Positions 44,501 through 52,101 of a DNA stretch of 64,000 bases are shown here, one piece after another. The DNA is from Limnomonas spitsbergensis (lineage: Eukaryota > Chlorophyta > Chlorophyceae > Chlamydomonadales). The position numbers were made by a program, and so were the translations under genes. The stretch lies in the NCBI GenBank assembly GCA_037349105.1, contig JAYJMM010000076.1:434001-498000 (forward strand). The letters run 5' to 3'. Under the pieces are notes generated by a model, which did no database searches, was not told the origin of the DNA, and was given only the letters and a program-made list of their open reading frames with translations. Each line of letters opens with the position of its first letter. Position 1 is the stretch's first letter.

Positions 44501-46709
44501 CCTGCTGCCTTGATCTGCAGGCGCTCGCAGCCGCATGTCACGCTGTAGCTGAACACTAGCTGAGATGTAGCTGAAATGTAGCTGAGGCATTCTCAGCCTA
44601 GCAACAACCCCCTCCCCATATTGTGGATCACTGCTGCCTTGCCCCTGCAGGCGCTCGCAGCCGCATGTCACGATGTAGCCAAAGTGCAGCTAAATGTAGC
44701 TGAAATGTAGCTGAAGAAGTACAGAATGAACATCACCGTCATCCGTCACCTTTCCCCCTGGTGGCTCCCTGCCGCCTTTTGCCCTTCAGGCTCGGCATCT
44801 TTCGATGGATGCGTGAAAGCGATTCAAAAAGTGTGGCTCGAGGATGGCATCAGGGTGAGTCCAGTGCTAGGGGGAGGGAGGGGGAGGCGGGAGGGGGAGG
44901 GGGGAGGGAGGGGGAGGGGGGAGGGGGAGGCGGGAGGGGGAGGGGGGGCTCAGCTCCTCTGTTGGTTGGTGCGTGTCTGTTTGGGTTAAGTTGCTGGTCT
45001 GTCCCAGCTCGCTCTGCCTGGCCCTTTCAAAAAAGGCGGCAGCGTGGGTGGTCTTGTTGAGTCTCCCGTGCGACTGTCACAACGAAACGCGTTGGTCCAT
45101 TCCTGCCATGATCACTGCACCCGTACATCCAGAGAGAGAGAGAGATGTAACCAACTGAATATGTAACCAACTGAATATGTAACCAACTGAATATGTAACC
45201 AACTGAATATGTAGACAACTGAATATGTTGACAACTGAATATGTAACCAACTGAATATGTAACCAACTGAATATGTAACCAACTGAATATGTAACCAATT
45301 AAATATGTAACCAACTGAATATGTATCCAACCAAATCTGTAACCAACTAAACCCGGGGTGGGGGGAAGTCCAGTACCCCATAACGTGCGGTGCAGTCATG
45401 TGTATATTCACATGCCGATGCCGATGCCGATGCCGATGCCGATGCCGATGCCGATGCCGATGCCGATGCCGATGCCGATGCCGATGCCGATGCCGATGCC
45501 GATGCCGATGCCGATGCCGATGCCGATGCCGATGCCGATGCCGATGCCGATGCCGATGCCGATGCCGATGCCGATGCCGATGCCGATGCCGATGCCGATG
45601 CCGATGCCGATGCCGATGCCGATGCCGATGCCGATGCCGATGCCGATGCCGATGCCGATGCCGATGCCGATGCCGATGCCGATGCCGATGCCGATGCCGA
45701 TGCCGATGCCGATGCCGATGCCGATGCCGATGCCGATGCCGATGCCGATGCCGATGCCGATGCCGATGCCGATGCCGATGCCGATGCCGATGCCGATGCC
45801 GATGCCGATGCCGATGCCGATGCCGATGCCGATGCCGATGCCGATGCCGATGCCGATGCCGATGCCGATGCCGATGCCGATGCCGATGCCGATGCCGATG
45901 CCGATGCCGATGCCGATGCCGATGCCGATGCCGATGCCGATGCCGATGCCGATGCCGATGCCGATGCCGATGCCGATGCCGATGCCGATGCCGATGCCGA
46001 TGCCGATGCCGATGCCGATGCCGATGCCGATGCCGATGCCGATGCCGATGCCGATGCCGATGCCGATGCCGATGCCGATGCCGATGCCGATGCCGATGCT
46101 GACGCCACCCACTACCACCCTTTCACACATGCTCCTCACTCTTTCGCACACACCTGTTCATCACTCTTTTGTCCATGCCTGTTCTTCACTTTTTGGTCCA
46201 CACCTGATCCTCACTCTTGTGTCCACACCTGATCCTCACACTTTTGAGGTGTAGGGCTTACCTACCGCGGCCGCACTCACCTTCACGAGCTTTGGCCCTG
46301 GTCACCCCGGTGCTCTTTGTCCTCCACACCTTCGTGCCCCCTACACGTTTTCACACCTGCGGCCTGCCTTCCACACTATTCCACCCCTGCCCCTAACAGG
46401 GGCTGCCTAGGGTTTCCACCACGCGGCTGCCTCACCCACCTCTGCCCAACCACGCCGTCCGCTGCGCTCGCTTTCACCAGCTTACAGCTCGTTTACCGGA
46501 GATGCCAACTGTCTTCCACACCTGTGCCCCTCACAACATTCCACACCTGCCCCCCTCACACTTTTGCTTTTCAGGGCTTCTACCGTGGCTGCATCACCAA
46601 CCTCTGTCGGACGACGCCGGCCGCCGCACTCACCTTCACCAGCTTTGAGCTCGTTTCAAGGATGCTGAAAGAGGTCATAGGGGCCCACGCAAGCAACAAG
46701 CAGAAATAG
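29495..46709 (+). CDS. EF-hand / NDT-type mitochondrial carrier, copy 2 (11 exons seen)
   Basis: Exons are 29,495-29,563, 31,311-31,463, 32,556-32,691, 35,026-35,118, 36,681-36,824, 37,218-37,357, 38,983-39,108, 39,710-39,778, 43,783-43,879, 44,790-44,854 and 46,575-46,709. They join in frame into 408 residues plus TAG. Residues 1-74 carry EF-hands: one split across an intron, and a canonical loop [12 protein letters not shown] at 60-71. Residues from about 110 form a full three-repeat SLC25 carrier with signatures PLDVLKTR (129-136), NPLWVAKTR (225-233) and YPHEVVRSQ (330-338). Tryptophan in the second signature is typical of the NDT/SLC25A32-33-36 group. NAD+ or a related nucleotide/folate is therefore the likely cargo, across an inner mitochondrial or plastid membrane, possibly with calcium control. 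The 5' end is uncertain because the duplication junction falls in the first exon. Confidence 0.88.
29564..31310 (+). other. Intron a-b: minisatellite and decoy exon copies
   Basis: At about 29,665-29,705 a decayed copy of exon a reads [13 protein letters not shown]. At 29,950-30,110 GGGCATGGC units repeat. At 30,405-30,595 TAGCTGAA elements recur. At about 30,640-30,665 and 30,786-30,835 GCGCCGGAGCTG... copies resemble the start of exon b (GTGCCGGAGCTGCAGGCCTA). Confidence 0.65.
31311..31463 (+). CDS. Carrier copy 2, exon b: EF-hand loops
   Basis: 51 codons, donor GTGACA. It contains [14 protein letters not shown] (end of EF-hand 1) and [20 protein letters not shown] (EF-hand 2). A second possible acceptor 6 bases downstream (exon from 31,317) would restore a standard 12-residue first loop, [12 protein letters not shown]. 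With the upstream AG the loop is two residues longer. Confidence 0.85.
31464..31740 (+). pseudogene. Two decayed copies of the end of exon b with donors
   Basis: The segment from [15 protein letters not shown] through GTGACAGGGGTATAGATGTG recurs at about 31,559-31,612 and 31,672-31,723. Each keeps its GTGACA donor but lacks an acceptor and the upstream exon half. Twelve-bp GTGTGGACTGAT units lie between them. Confidence 0.85.
31950..32480 (+). pseudogene. Four decayed copies of the start of exon c
   Basis: GTATTCTTTTGACGGC..GTGACGCCACCGAGGT...TGGATCTGGAGCCATGA recurs at about 31,953 and 32,077 (weak), 32,284 and 32,419 (strong), before the intact exon at 32,556. The strong copies keep a CGCAG acceptor and are about 136 bp apart. 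After the GGAGCCATGA block they run into intron sequence. Confidence 0.82.
32556..32691 (+). CDS. Carrier copy 2, exon c: linker into first helix
   Basis: Acceptor CCTCCGCAG, 45 codons plus one base, donor GTGTGTGAG. It reads [20 protein letters not shown], then a Ser/Thr/Pro linker and [12 protein letters not shown], the start of transmembrane helix 1. Confidence 0.85.
32692..33800 (+). repeat. Ladder of exon-c 3' ends with donor sites (72-bp, then about 140-bp units)
   Basis: GTGACGGTCACGGC.TGGCTCATTGCAG followed by GTGTGTGAGC recurs about 11 times at 72-bp spacing, then at about 33,479, 33,617 and 33,761 in longer units. Each copy repeats the last ~30 bases of exon c ([10 protein letters not shown]) together with its GT donor and TTAGGG-like intron sequence. 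Confidence 0.9.
33800..34130 (+). repeat. Polypurine G/A tract
   Basis: More than 300 bases almost free of pyrimidines on the plus strand (GGAGGAGGAG, GGGGGGGGAGG). It has triplex/quadruplex potential and yields spurious Gly/Glu/Arg-rich frames. Confidence 0.92.
34131..34740 (+). repeat. 88-bp repeat, about seven copies, ending in another exon-c-like donor
   Basis: The unit contains GGAGGCATACCCATGACTCT, CACCTCACCAATTGTC and a GGGGAGGGGAGGAGG run. The last unit ends in CAGGTTCACGGCCGGAGGTATTGCAG before GTATGTC (read as [13 protein letters not shown]), another diverged copy of the exon-c 3' end. Confidence 0.88.
34741..35025 (+). other. Pyrimidine-rich intron end
   Basis: C/T-rich sequence (CCCTCCCCCCTC, CTCCTCCCTC) leads into the acceptor CTGCCTTAG at 35,025. 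No exon is visible. Confidence 0.8.
35026..35118 (+). CDS. Carrier copy 2, exon d: first SLC25 signature
   Basis: Encodes [20 protein letters not shown] then [10 protein letters not shown]. It joins phase 1 to phase 1 with its neighbours. PLDVLKTR is the classic Pro-x-Asp-x-x-Lys signature of repeat 1. Confidence 0.92.
35119..35830 (+). pseudogene. Three decayed copies of exon d plus GAGCTGGGCTGATT repeats
   Basis: CTGGATGTGCTCAAGA..CGGCTGCAGGTCCAGAGGAGCGGC...GGAGGCATCATAG recurs at about 35,340-35,405, 35,505-35,572 and 35,660-35,812. The third is split by a G-rich insertion. Copies lose the Lys or frame (for example [21 protein letters not shown]), and one keeps a GTGAGG donor. Fourteen-bp GAGCTGGGCTGATT units fill the gap. 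Confidence 0.85.
35690..36190 (+). repeat. GGTGGGTGGTGG-type G-rich minisatellite
   Basis: It contains four 85-100-bp higher units with GGGATGTACATATGGCCGTG inside GGTGGGGGTGGGTGG repeats. Quadruplex potential is high. A CA-rich microsatellite follows (36,190-36,260). Confidence 0.9.
36283..36545 (+). pseudogene. Three decayed copies of the start of exon e
   Basis: GGTCT..GGAGCATCGTGGC recurs at about 36,294, 36,398 and 36,476. The last extends to GGCTTGTACAAGGGGCTGGC..CGTCGCTCAT before breaking off. The intact exon follows at 36,681. Confidence 0.85.
36681..36824 (+). CDS. Carrier copy 2, exon e: end of repeat 1 and helix 2
   Basis: Encodes [20 protein letters not shown] then [30 protein letters not shown] is the conserved second half of an SLC25 repeat, and NWA.YFTMYD matches the NDT family closely. 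Confidence 0.92.
36825..37217 (+). other. Intron e-f with ATCAC..TTCTAAGGTT repeats
   Basis: Short degenerate 18-20-bp units (TATCAC.GTTCTAAGGTT) occupy about 36,955-37,190. At 37,019-37,085 lies a dispersed element starting with the hairpin ACGCCCCGTGTGGGGCGT. An inverted relative is at about 53,345-53,430. Confidence 0.75.
37218..37357 (+). CDS. Carrier copy 2, exon f: second SLC25 signature
   Basis: Encodes [38 protein letters not shown] and DLESVKAL. Acceptor CCCCAACAG, donor TTG/GTGCGT. Trp in place of the usual acidic residue after NPL marks the NDT/SLC25A32-33-36 subgroup. Confidence 0.92.
37415..37620. repeat. A/T-rich minisatellite (TTTATTCATTTGGATTTGCA)
   Basis: Six or so units of TATTTATTCATTTGGATTTG then CAACCGG, with variable TTTA runs. 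The rest of the intron to 37,950 is unusually A/T-rich for this window. Confidence 0.9.
37945..38980 (+). pseudogene. Decayed copies of exon g and a 12-bp repeat
   Basis: Segments at about 37,960, 38,055, 38,600, 38,724 and 38,857 repeat CGGC.CCCTACTCCGGCGC.TT.AACGC.TTGTACCGCATCGC in various states of decay. The last ([18 protein letters not shown]) keeps a TTTCAG acceptor but lacks the second half. At 38,145-38,490 about 29 units of CCGTGTTTCTCG (12 bp) occur; their open frames (RRVS, AVFP) are spurious. Confidence 0.82.
38983..39108 (+). CDS. Carrier copy 2, exon g: repeat 2 loop and helix 4
   Basis: Encodes [40 protein letters not shown] then IQ. Acceptor GTGTTCAG, donor CAG/GTGGGG. EEG..GLYSGL.PSL...HVAIQ is strongly NDT-like. 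Confidence 0.92.
39109..39440 (+). pseudogene. Three decayed copies of the exon-g end with donors
   Basis: TCGGGGT..GGTCCATGTGGCTATACAG before GTGGG recurs at about 39,148-39,193, 39,252-39,295 and 39,403-39,430, spaced by GAGGGTTGAGG-type sequence. The last reads GTGGCGATTCAG. Confidence 0.85.
39573..39640 (+). pseudogene. Decayed copy of exon h with acceptor
   Basis: GCATCTTGATCCGCAG is followed by a sequence that pairs base for base with exon h (CTCCATACGAGTACTGCAAT...CCAAGCTGGA) but is altered and truncated. The intact exon has the same GCATCTTGATCCGCAG acceptor. Confidence 0.85.
39710..39778 (+). CDS. Carrier copy 2, exon h
   Basis: 23 codons reading [20 protein letters not shown] then ELQ, donor GTGTGA. 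FP.YE..K is the conserved end of repeat 2 in NDT-type carriers. Confidence 0.9.
39930..40650. repeat. 34/30-bp minisatellite (GGTATGGATGAATGAAGGGT), about 22 units
   Basis: Two unit lengths alternate: 34 bp (ACGAATGAATACAT tail) and 30 bp (ATGAATACAT tail). The minus-strand frames of YPSFIHT type are artefacts. Confidence 0.95.
40651..41604 (+). other. Middle of intron h-i, decoy exon-i start, no gene seen
   Basis: C/T-rich sequence. At about 41,505-41,545 CTGCCTTAG is followed by GGGCCTTCGATCTCTTATCC, resembling the acceptor and start of exon i (CTGCCCCAG, GCCTTTGACCTGGTCCTC). No other coding segment is visible. Confidence 0.6.
41605..42760. repeat. 60-bp satellite, short version of about 19-20 copies
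   Basis: The same unit as at 1-17,760, but nearly all copies carry GCTCCTCCCCCACCTC and AGATCTGC, a variant combination not seen in the long array. It starts after AATGTTTTTGTATCC and ends with the same TCGAGGTCTTCCCTGTGATC transition into the 17-bp repeat. Confidence 0.97.
42763..43104. repeat. 17-bp repeat, about 18 copies, and C-run
   Basis: TGATCCTCTCCCACCTG in tandem, ending in a C-run of about 25. Longer than the five-copy version at 17,761. Confidence 0.93.
43783..43879 (+). CDS. Carrier copy 2, exon i: third SLC25 signature
   Basis: Identical in protein to the exon at 18,550. It encodes [20 protein letters not shown] and [12 protein letters not shown], phase 1 donor GTGAGC. Decoy ends follow at about 44,020 and 44,164. 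Confidence 0.92.
44790..44854 (+). CDS. Carrier copy 2, exon j
   Basis: 65 bases, same protein as 19,583-19,647 with a silent CTT to CTC difference. It is preceded by the same three decoy acceptor repeats (44,285-44,705) and followed by the G-run tract at 44,870-44,950. Confidence 0.92.
45145..45345. repeat. 16-bp repeat AACCAACTGAATATGT
   Basis: About 12-13 copies, the unit-2 counterpart of 19,939-20,150. Confidence 0.93.
45412..46098. repeat. (CCGATG)n hexanucleotide microsatellite, about 115 copies
   Basis: Uninterrupted and apparently perfect over nearly 690 bases; all six frames are open (Asp-Ala, Pro-Met, Arg-Cys, Ser-Ala, Gly-Ile repeats), so none is evidence of a gene. Unit 1 has no hexamer at this place (20,204): about 85 bp of ordinary intron stand there instead. 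Confidence 0.98.
46257..46515 (+). pseudogene. Decayed copies of exon k in unit 2
   Basis: Unit-2 counterparts of the decoys at 20,437 and 20,578. The 20,219 decoy has been lost where the hexamer array sits. Confidence 0.75.
46575..46709 (+). CDS. Carrier copy 2, terminal exon k
   Basis: 44 codons and TAG, encoding [37 protein letters not shown] and HASNKQK. Acceptor TGCTTTTCAG. Confidence 0.92.
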   Translation, partial: GFYRGCITNLCRTTPAAALTFTSFELVSRMLKEVIGAHASNKQK

Positions 46710-47380
46710 GGCGTCAGGCGGGTGCGCCCCAGCCAGGCTGAAGGCGCCAGTTCCAAGCTTGTTTCACGGATGCGGAGAGAGTTTATTGGGGCCCGCGCAA
46801 GCAACAAGCAGGACTAGGGCGTCAGGCAGGCGCGCCCTGACCAGCTGAAGGGCCAGCTGACGGTGCCGGTGGAGTCTGCAGCATGAAGTTTAAGGCAGTG
46901 TCGCGAGAGCCTGAGGCTTTCAGAATGTTTCATGTTGGGCCCGCGCTGACAAGCAGGGCCAGGGGAGTTCACGCGGGGTTTGGCGCCCCAGCCAGGCTGA
47001 AGGCGCCCCAGCCAGGCTGAAGGCGCCAGCTGAAAGTCTGCCGGTGGAGTCGGCAGCGTATGGCTTTTACGGCATCGTCGTTAGAGCCGGAAGCTTTCAG
47101 AATGTTTCACGTAGAGGCCCGCGCCGACAAGCAGGACTGGGGGAGGTCATGCGGGGTTTGGCGCCCCGGTCAGAGGTGGTGTTCGCAAGACTTTCGCTTT
47201 GTGTCCACTATCATGCGGGGGCCGTGCGCCCCGGTCAGAGGTGGTGTTCGCAAGACTTTCGCTTTGTGTCCACTATCATGCGGGGGCCGTGCGCCCCGGT
47301 CAGAGGTGGTGTTCGCAAGACTTTCGCTTTGTTTCCACTATCATGCGGGGGCCGTGCGCCCCGGCCAGAGGTGGCGTCCG
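46654..47380 (+). repeat. Tandem copies of the gene's 3' end (unit 2)
   Basis: Counterpart of 20,836-21,345. It is longer because a 65-bp unit (CGGTCAGAGGTGGTGTTCGC ... GCGGGGGCCGTGCG) has three copies at 47,164-47,360, and GCGCCCCAGCCAGGCTGAAG is doubled near 46,985. Confidence 0.8.
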
Positions 47381-50314
47381 CAACGTTTCGCTTTGTGCCG
47401 GCGATCCTCCGGGATCGAGTTGCTGCCGAGTGCCTGCAACTTCACAGTTCACACTTGCTCCACACTGCCGCGACCAGCCGCCCAGCCCGAAACTAAGGGG
47501 CAGCTGCCGGCCGTGGTCAGGTAAATATTGAACCTGAGCCTTGCTCAATAATGCTCGGGTGCGTGGGGGCCCCCAACTGGGTTTGGTTGCGGCAGGGGGG
47601 GGGGGAAGAGTCATGGGATTGAATATTATTTCAGTTTCGTGGATTTCGGAAGATCCGAAGGTGAAGCCTGATCTTCCCCAAATTAACACAGAAATCAGGT
47701 GTGCGCTTGAATCAGGGTTACCCAGAACGACCGTTTGGGTTGGAATCCCGTACCGTTTACTGTATCGTATCGCACCGTTTAACAATACCGTACCGTCTTA
47801 AGACACCGTGTTGGCAATTTTATTACCTGTCCGGCCATTTTGGCCGTACCGTACCGTTTGACCGTCCCGTAATTCCACACCGGGTAACTCTGGCTTGAAT
47901 GTTGTGCAAGCAGGCTCACAGCTGCATATCTATTTCATCCAGATCCAGAACTTCTGTGCGTGCCCCTTTGTTGTACAAGCAAGCTTGTTTCCCAAACCAG
48001 CTCAGCATTTTGGGGCCTTGGGGGCACATTGCGGTTGTTGGTTTGGTGCATGCCCGCTCGCAGCTGCTTACCTATTTCATCTACATAAAGATTGGGTTTC
48101 TATTTGTATTCGCACCCCTAAGGCCCCCCAGGGCCTGTTGTACGTAGTTACTCATTTGTCGACTGCAGTTGAAGCATGTAGCCTTCAAGTTGCTTTTGAA
48201 TTTGCAGTGCGTCTCTTTCTGGTGCTGCGTTACCAGGAGGTCAATGACATTGCACCTCTGGGCCCTGCTCATAAGGCTCGGCCGCGTGGGCGCTCGACTG
48301 TCCCTTGGGAAGAAAGAAAGTTAAGGGAAGAAGCAGAAGAACACAAAGGAGAGTGAAATTACCGGTACCGATGACACGTTGCTTCTCCTCCCTCTCCGAC
48401 GATGACCTGGGTTCATGTTCATGACGCTATTTTGCCTCCAGTCCCAAGCTCAGTCAAAACTAAGGCCCGGACGCCTGGCCACCTAGCAAAATCTTCACTC
48501 CATGCAAAGGGGGTTCAGCTGTTGCTGTCTATCAGCTGATGCCATGCGGTGTCTTTTGTTCATGATGTTCTACCAGTGGCCCAGCCAAAAGTAAGGCCCA
48601 GAGGCCTGGCCGACCAACAATACCTCATCTCCATGCAAAGTGGATTCAGCTGTTGCTGTCTATGCCATGCTGTGTCCGGTATCACATCCCGGTATCACAT
48701 CCGCCTGTCTTACCTCCCCCTGGTTGTTCCCGGTATCACATCCCCCTGTCTTACCTCCCCCTGGTTGTTCCCTTGCAGGCTGCATCCTCCTTGGCCGTCC
48801 CATTTCCTCCACCCCCCCTCTGTCCACCTGCCTCACAACCCCGGTATAAGTCACGTCTGCCTAACCTTGTCCTGGATGTTCCCTGGATCCATGCTGTGTC
48901 TTCTCCTCTCCAACAATCTGCTTTAATGTTCATGACGTTACACCACTAGTCCCAGGCCCGGTCAAAAATGAGGCCCCATGCCGCCTGGCCGCCCAGCAAA
49001 TGTTCTGGTCTCCTCCCGGTTCGCTCCGCCTGGCCCTACGAAAAAGGCTGTGGGTGGTTGCATCAACTTTGTAACAGCAACAATATCTTAACTCGTTGCC
49101 AAATTGCCGAGTGGCTTCAGCTGTTGCCTTTGATGTCGCGTTGCTTTTTCTCCCTCTCCAACAACCTGCGGGGGCCACATTCAAAAACATTCATGAATAT
49201 TCAAAAATAAGATGTAACTACCTGCGGGGGCCATATTCAAAAGTAAGATGCAACAAACAAGGACCCGCAGCCCAGAAGGGTGGGGTAGCGCCGGGAGGTG
49301 TGCATATTTTACAATTGAAAAAAGTCCGAGGCTGCGAGAGGCTTCTGAGGGAGTAGGGGGGGGGGCACGGTGCTGATAAGGGGCCGTGCTTACAGATAAT
49401 TCTGTCAGTGCAAACAAATTCAAATTCAAATTTTCGAGGCTGGGAGGCTTCTGGGGGAGTAGGGGGGATTCTGTCAGTTTGTACAAATTCAAATTCAAAA
49501 TTTCGAGGCGCGGAGGCTTCTGGGGGAGAAGGGGGGGGGATTCTGTCAGTTTGTACAAATTCAAATTCAAAACAATGTAAATGGAAATAAGATACTGAAT
49601 CTTCTCACGTGCAACTTTCCACACATAATAGTCATACCACTCACAATAGGCGGAACACACACGACACTACCGTAGATTTGATTTTCCTTCCCTCGGGTAA
49701 GAAACAACGATTTAATTGTATGCTGCCCCTCAGAGCAAATTATCGACCTAAACTCTTAGTTTCTGACTGGAAAATGGCATCGGCAATCGATAATCAGTAT
49801 ATTAAGGGATCCCTCAACCCTGCCCTCAACCCCAAACAACGTTAGTTATGAGGGCAGGCAAAGCAAATATACTGTAATGGAGGTGTGTCTATCTGCCGGG
49901 CACAAAATTATAGTTGCTACTGGAGACCTGTCATTGAAATAATTCATGGACTCAAGCAAACCTGCACATCTCGAAGTGCCCAAAAGCCACAGTGCCACCA
50001 AGCAAATAGTTGCTAATGGAGGTGCGTATATCTGCCAGGCACACAAATTTAGTTGCTAATGGATACCTGGCCATTGAATGAGTTACCGTACATGACTCAA
50101 GCAAACCTGAAAATTGCGTATATCTCCCAGGCTGCCTGCAGCCTGTAAAAGGGATACAAGTTCTGGCTGACTGGTATAGACACAGAAAGCCGGAATCAGA
50201 GAGCGTTCAAGACTCTTACTTCAGAGGCGGAGAGGTGGCAGCGTAGATTTGCAAAGGGTGGCTCTCTTGTTCGTTAAGCTAGGGCAAGGAACTCAGGGAC
50301 AAGGATACGCAAAA
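47381..50314. other. Intergenic DNA of unit 2, no gene seen
   Basis: It largely matches 21,400-24,095. At 48,360-48,950 it differs: two extra diverged 130-200-bp repeats of the block TTCATGACGTTACACC...AAGGCCC.GACGCCTGGCC and a doubled GGTATCACATCCCCCTGTCT unit are present. I see no exon. Confidence 0.7.
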
Positions 50315-50782
50315 AAACCGAGAAGGGTGAAACCCTGACCGAGAAGGGTGAAACCCTGACCAAGAAGGGTGAAACCCTGACCGAGAAGGGTGAAACCCTG
50401 ACCGAGAAGGGTGAAACCCTGACCAAGAAGGGTGAAACCCTGACCGAGAAGGGTGAAACCCTGACCGAGGAGGGTGAAACCCTGACCGAGGAGGGTGAAA
50501 CCCTGACCGAGAAGGGTGAAAACCTGACCGAGAAGGGTGAAAACCTGACCGAGAAGGGTGAAACCCTGACCGAGAAGGGTGAAACCCTGACCGAGAAGGG
50601 TGAAACCCTGACCGAGAAGGGTGAAACCCTGACCGAGAAGGGTGAAACCCTGACCGAGAAGGGTGAAACCCTGACCAAGAAGGGTGAAACCCTGACCGAG
50701 AAGGGTGAAACCCTGACCAAGAAGGGTGAAACCCTGACCAAGAAGGGTGAAACCCTGACCGAGAAGGGTGAAACCCTGACCG
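50315..50782. repeat. 21-bp minisatellite, about 22 copies
   Basis: The short allele of the 24,096-25,738 array, with the same flanks (CAAAAAAACCGAGAAGGG; CTTGCTAGCTTTGCAACGGC). Confidence 0.97.
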
Positions 50783-51034
50783 CCTGCCTTGCTAGCTTTG
50801 CAACGGCCGGCTGCCTGTCAATGACGTTACACCTCTAAGCCCTGCTCAAAAAAGGCCCGGCCGCGTAGCCTGCTGCCTGTCTGCTCCTACCTGCCTGTTC
50901 AGCACTTCCGGTGTGTACAAAGGTATGTAAGATATAAGGGTTTAGGGTTTATTCTAAACCCTAAACCCTAACCTAGATATAACATGTACAGCCGCATGGG
51001 ACGGGTAGGTCTGATGAGAGGTACATTGTTCCAT

Positions 51035-51312
51035 CTGGCAAATTATTTAATTCTGAGACAAATGTACCGGTGCATTTAATTCTGAGACAAATGTACCGGT
51101 GCATTTAATTCTGAGACAAATGTACCGGTGCATTTAATTCTGAGACAAATGTACCGGTGCATTTAATTCTGAGACAAATGTACCGGTGCATTTAATTCTG
51201 AGACAAATGTACCGGTGCATTTAATTCTGAGACAAATGTACCGGTGCATTTAATTCTGAGACAAATGTACCGGTGCATTTAATTCTGAGACAAATGTACC
51301 GGTGCATTTTTA
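51035..51312. repeat. 29-bp repeat (TTCTGAGACAAATGTACCGG), about 9 copies
   Basis: Tandem only in unit 2; unit 1 has a single copy at about 25,985-26,013. Confidence 0.95.
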
Positions 51313-51369
51313 GAATTCTACTATAGCCTTCCCTCACCCCTAGGAAAACTAGACACACACTTACAGTCG

Positions 51370-51830
51370 TCGAACTGGTTCAGCTCCCTTTTCGACATCT
51401 AGTATGCACTTTATGAAAGCTGTGATCCCTACCATCAGAAGCAGGCAGTCCAGATCAGCTCGAACAAACCCTTCACCCCGTCCCCGCACCTTCCCCCCCC
51501 TACACATTAAACCCTGTCCCCGCACCCAGGAATGGGTTTCTGCAGCACCTCCCAGGGGGGGGGTGTTCTGGAACCGGTAGAGATTTGCAAGGGGGGGGGC
51601 AAAGGGTTGGAAGGTGGAGCCAAAGAGGCCAGGTGGGGGGGCAAAGGGCAAGGGGGGGGCCAAAGGGTTGGAAGGCGGAGCCAAAGAGGCCAGGTGGGTC
51701 GTAGCGCCTCCAAGGGATGGTGTTCTATGCTTTGCTCGACAAAAGTGCTTCTCATCTGCGGTCAAACTGCTTGAGCTCCATTTCGTGCAGACTGCCTAAG
51801 CCGTCATCCCTCTCACCAGACACAGGCAGT
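51370..51830 (-). pseudogene. Two decayed copies of the minus-strand exon end
   Basis: At about 51,480-51,372 the minus strand reads SKRELNQFDD. At about 51,830-51,755 it reads RDDGLGSLHEMELKQFDRR. Both resemble the end of the exon at 51,928 but have lost the GTAAGAG donor or frame. The second copy is not seen in unit 1. Confidence 0.6.
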
Positions 51831-51927
51831 CCAGATCAGCTCGAACAAACCCTACACACTACACCCTAAGCCCCTGCACCCTACGCCCCTTCATGGTGTT
51901 CGACAAACAAACAAAAGGGCCTCTTAC

Positions 51928-52101
51928 TTGCGGTCAAACTGCTTGAGCTCCATTTCGTCCAGACTGCCCAAGCCGTCATCCGTCGCATCGGGCGCAGGCA
52001 GTCCAGGGGAGGATCCAGATCCAGCCGTCCCACCTCGCCCCCAGGGGCCAAGCACAGGGTCGGAGGAGGACGGGGTGCCACCAGGCAGAGGGGGCGCCCA
52101 C
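51928..52101 (-). CDS. Probable exon of a minus-strand gene
   Basis: Acceptor CACCTGACGCAG, donor GTAAGAG, 174 bases. With a phase-1 entry it reads WAPPLPGGTPSSSDPVLGPW, a Gly/Ser-rich stretch, then DDGLGSLDEMELKQFDR and leaves in phase 2. The acidic, charged end looks like a C-terminal tail. It could belong to the membrane-protein gene at 55,289-53,957, but that exon ends in phase 0, so a further exon would be needed between them. Function unknown. Confidence 0.5.

Noticed and set aside
45358..46254. Open frames of Asp-Ala, Pro-Met, Arg-Cys, Ser-Ala and Gly-Ile dipeptide repeats
   Set aside because: All six frames of a (CCGATG)n run are open; there is no reason to prefer any as a protein.
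50274..50320. Hydrophobic minus-strand end FLRILVPEFLALA as a C-terminal exon
   Set aside because: The frame enters from the 21-bp repeat with no acceptor signal; the same text is present in unit 1; probably chance.
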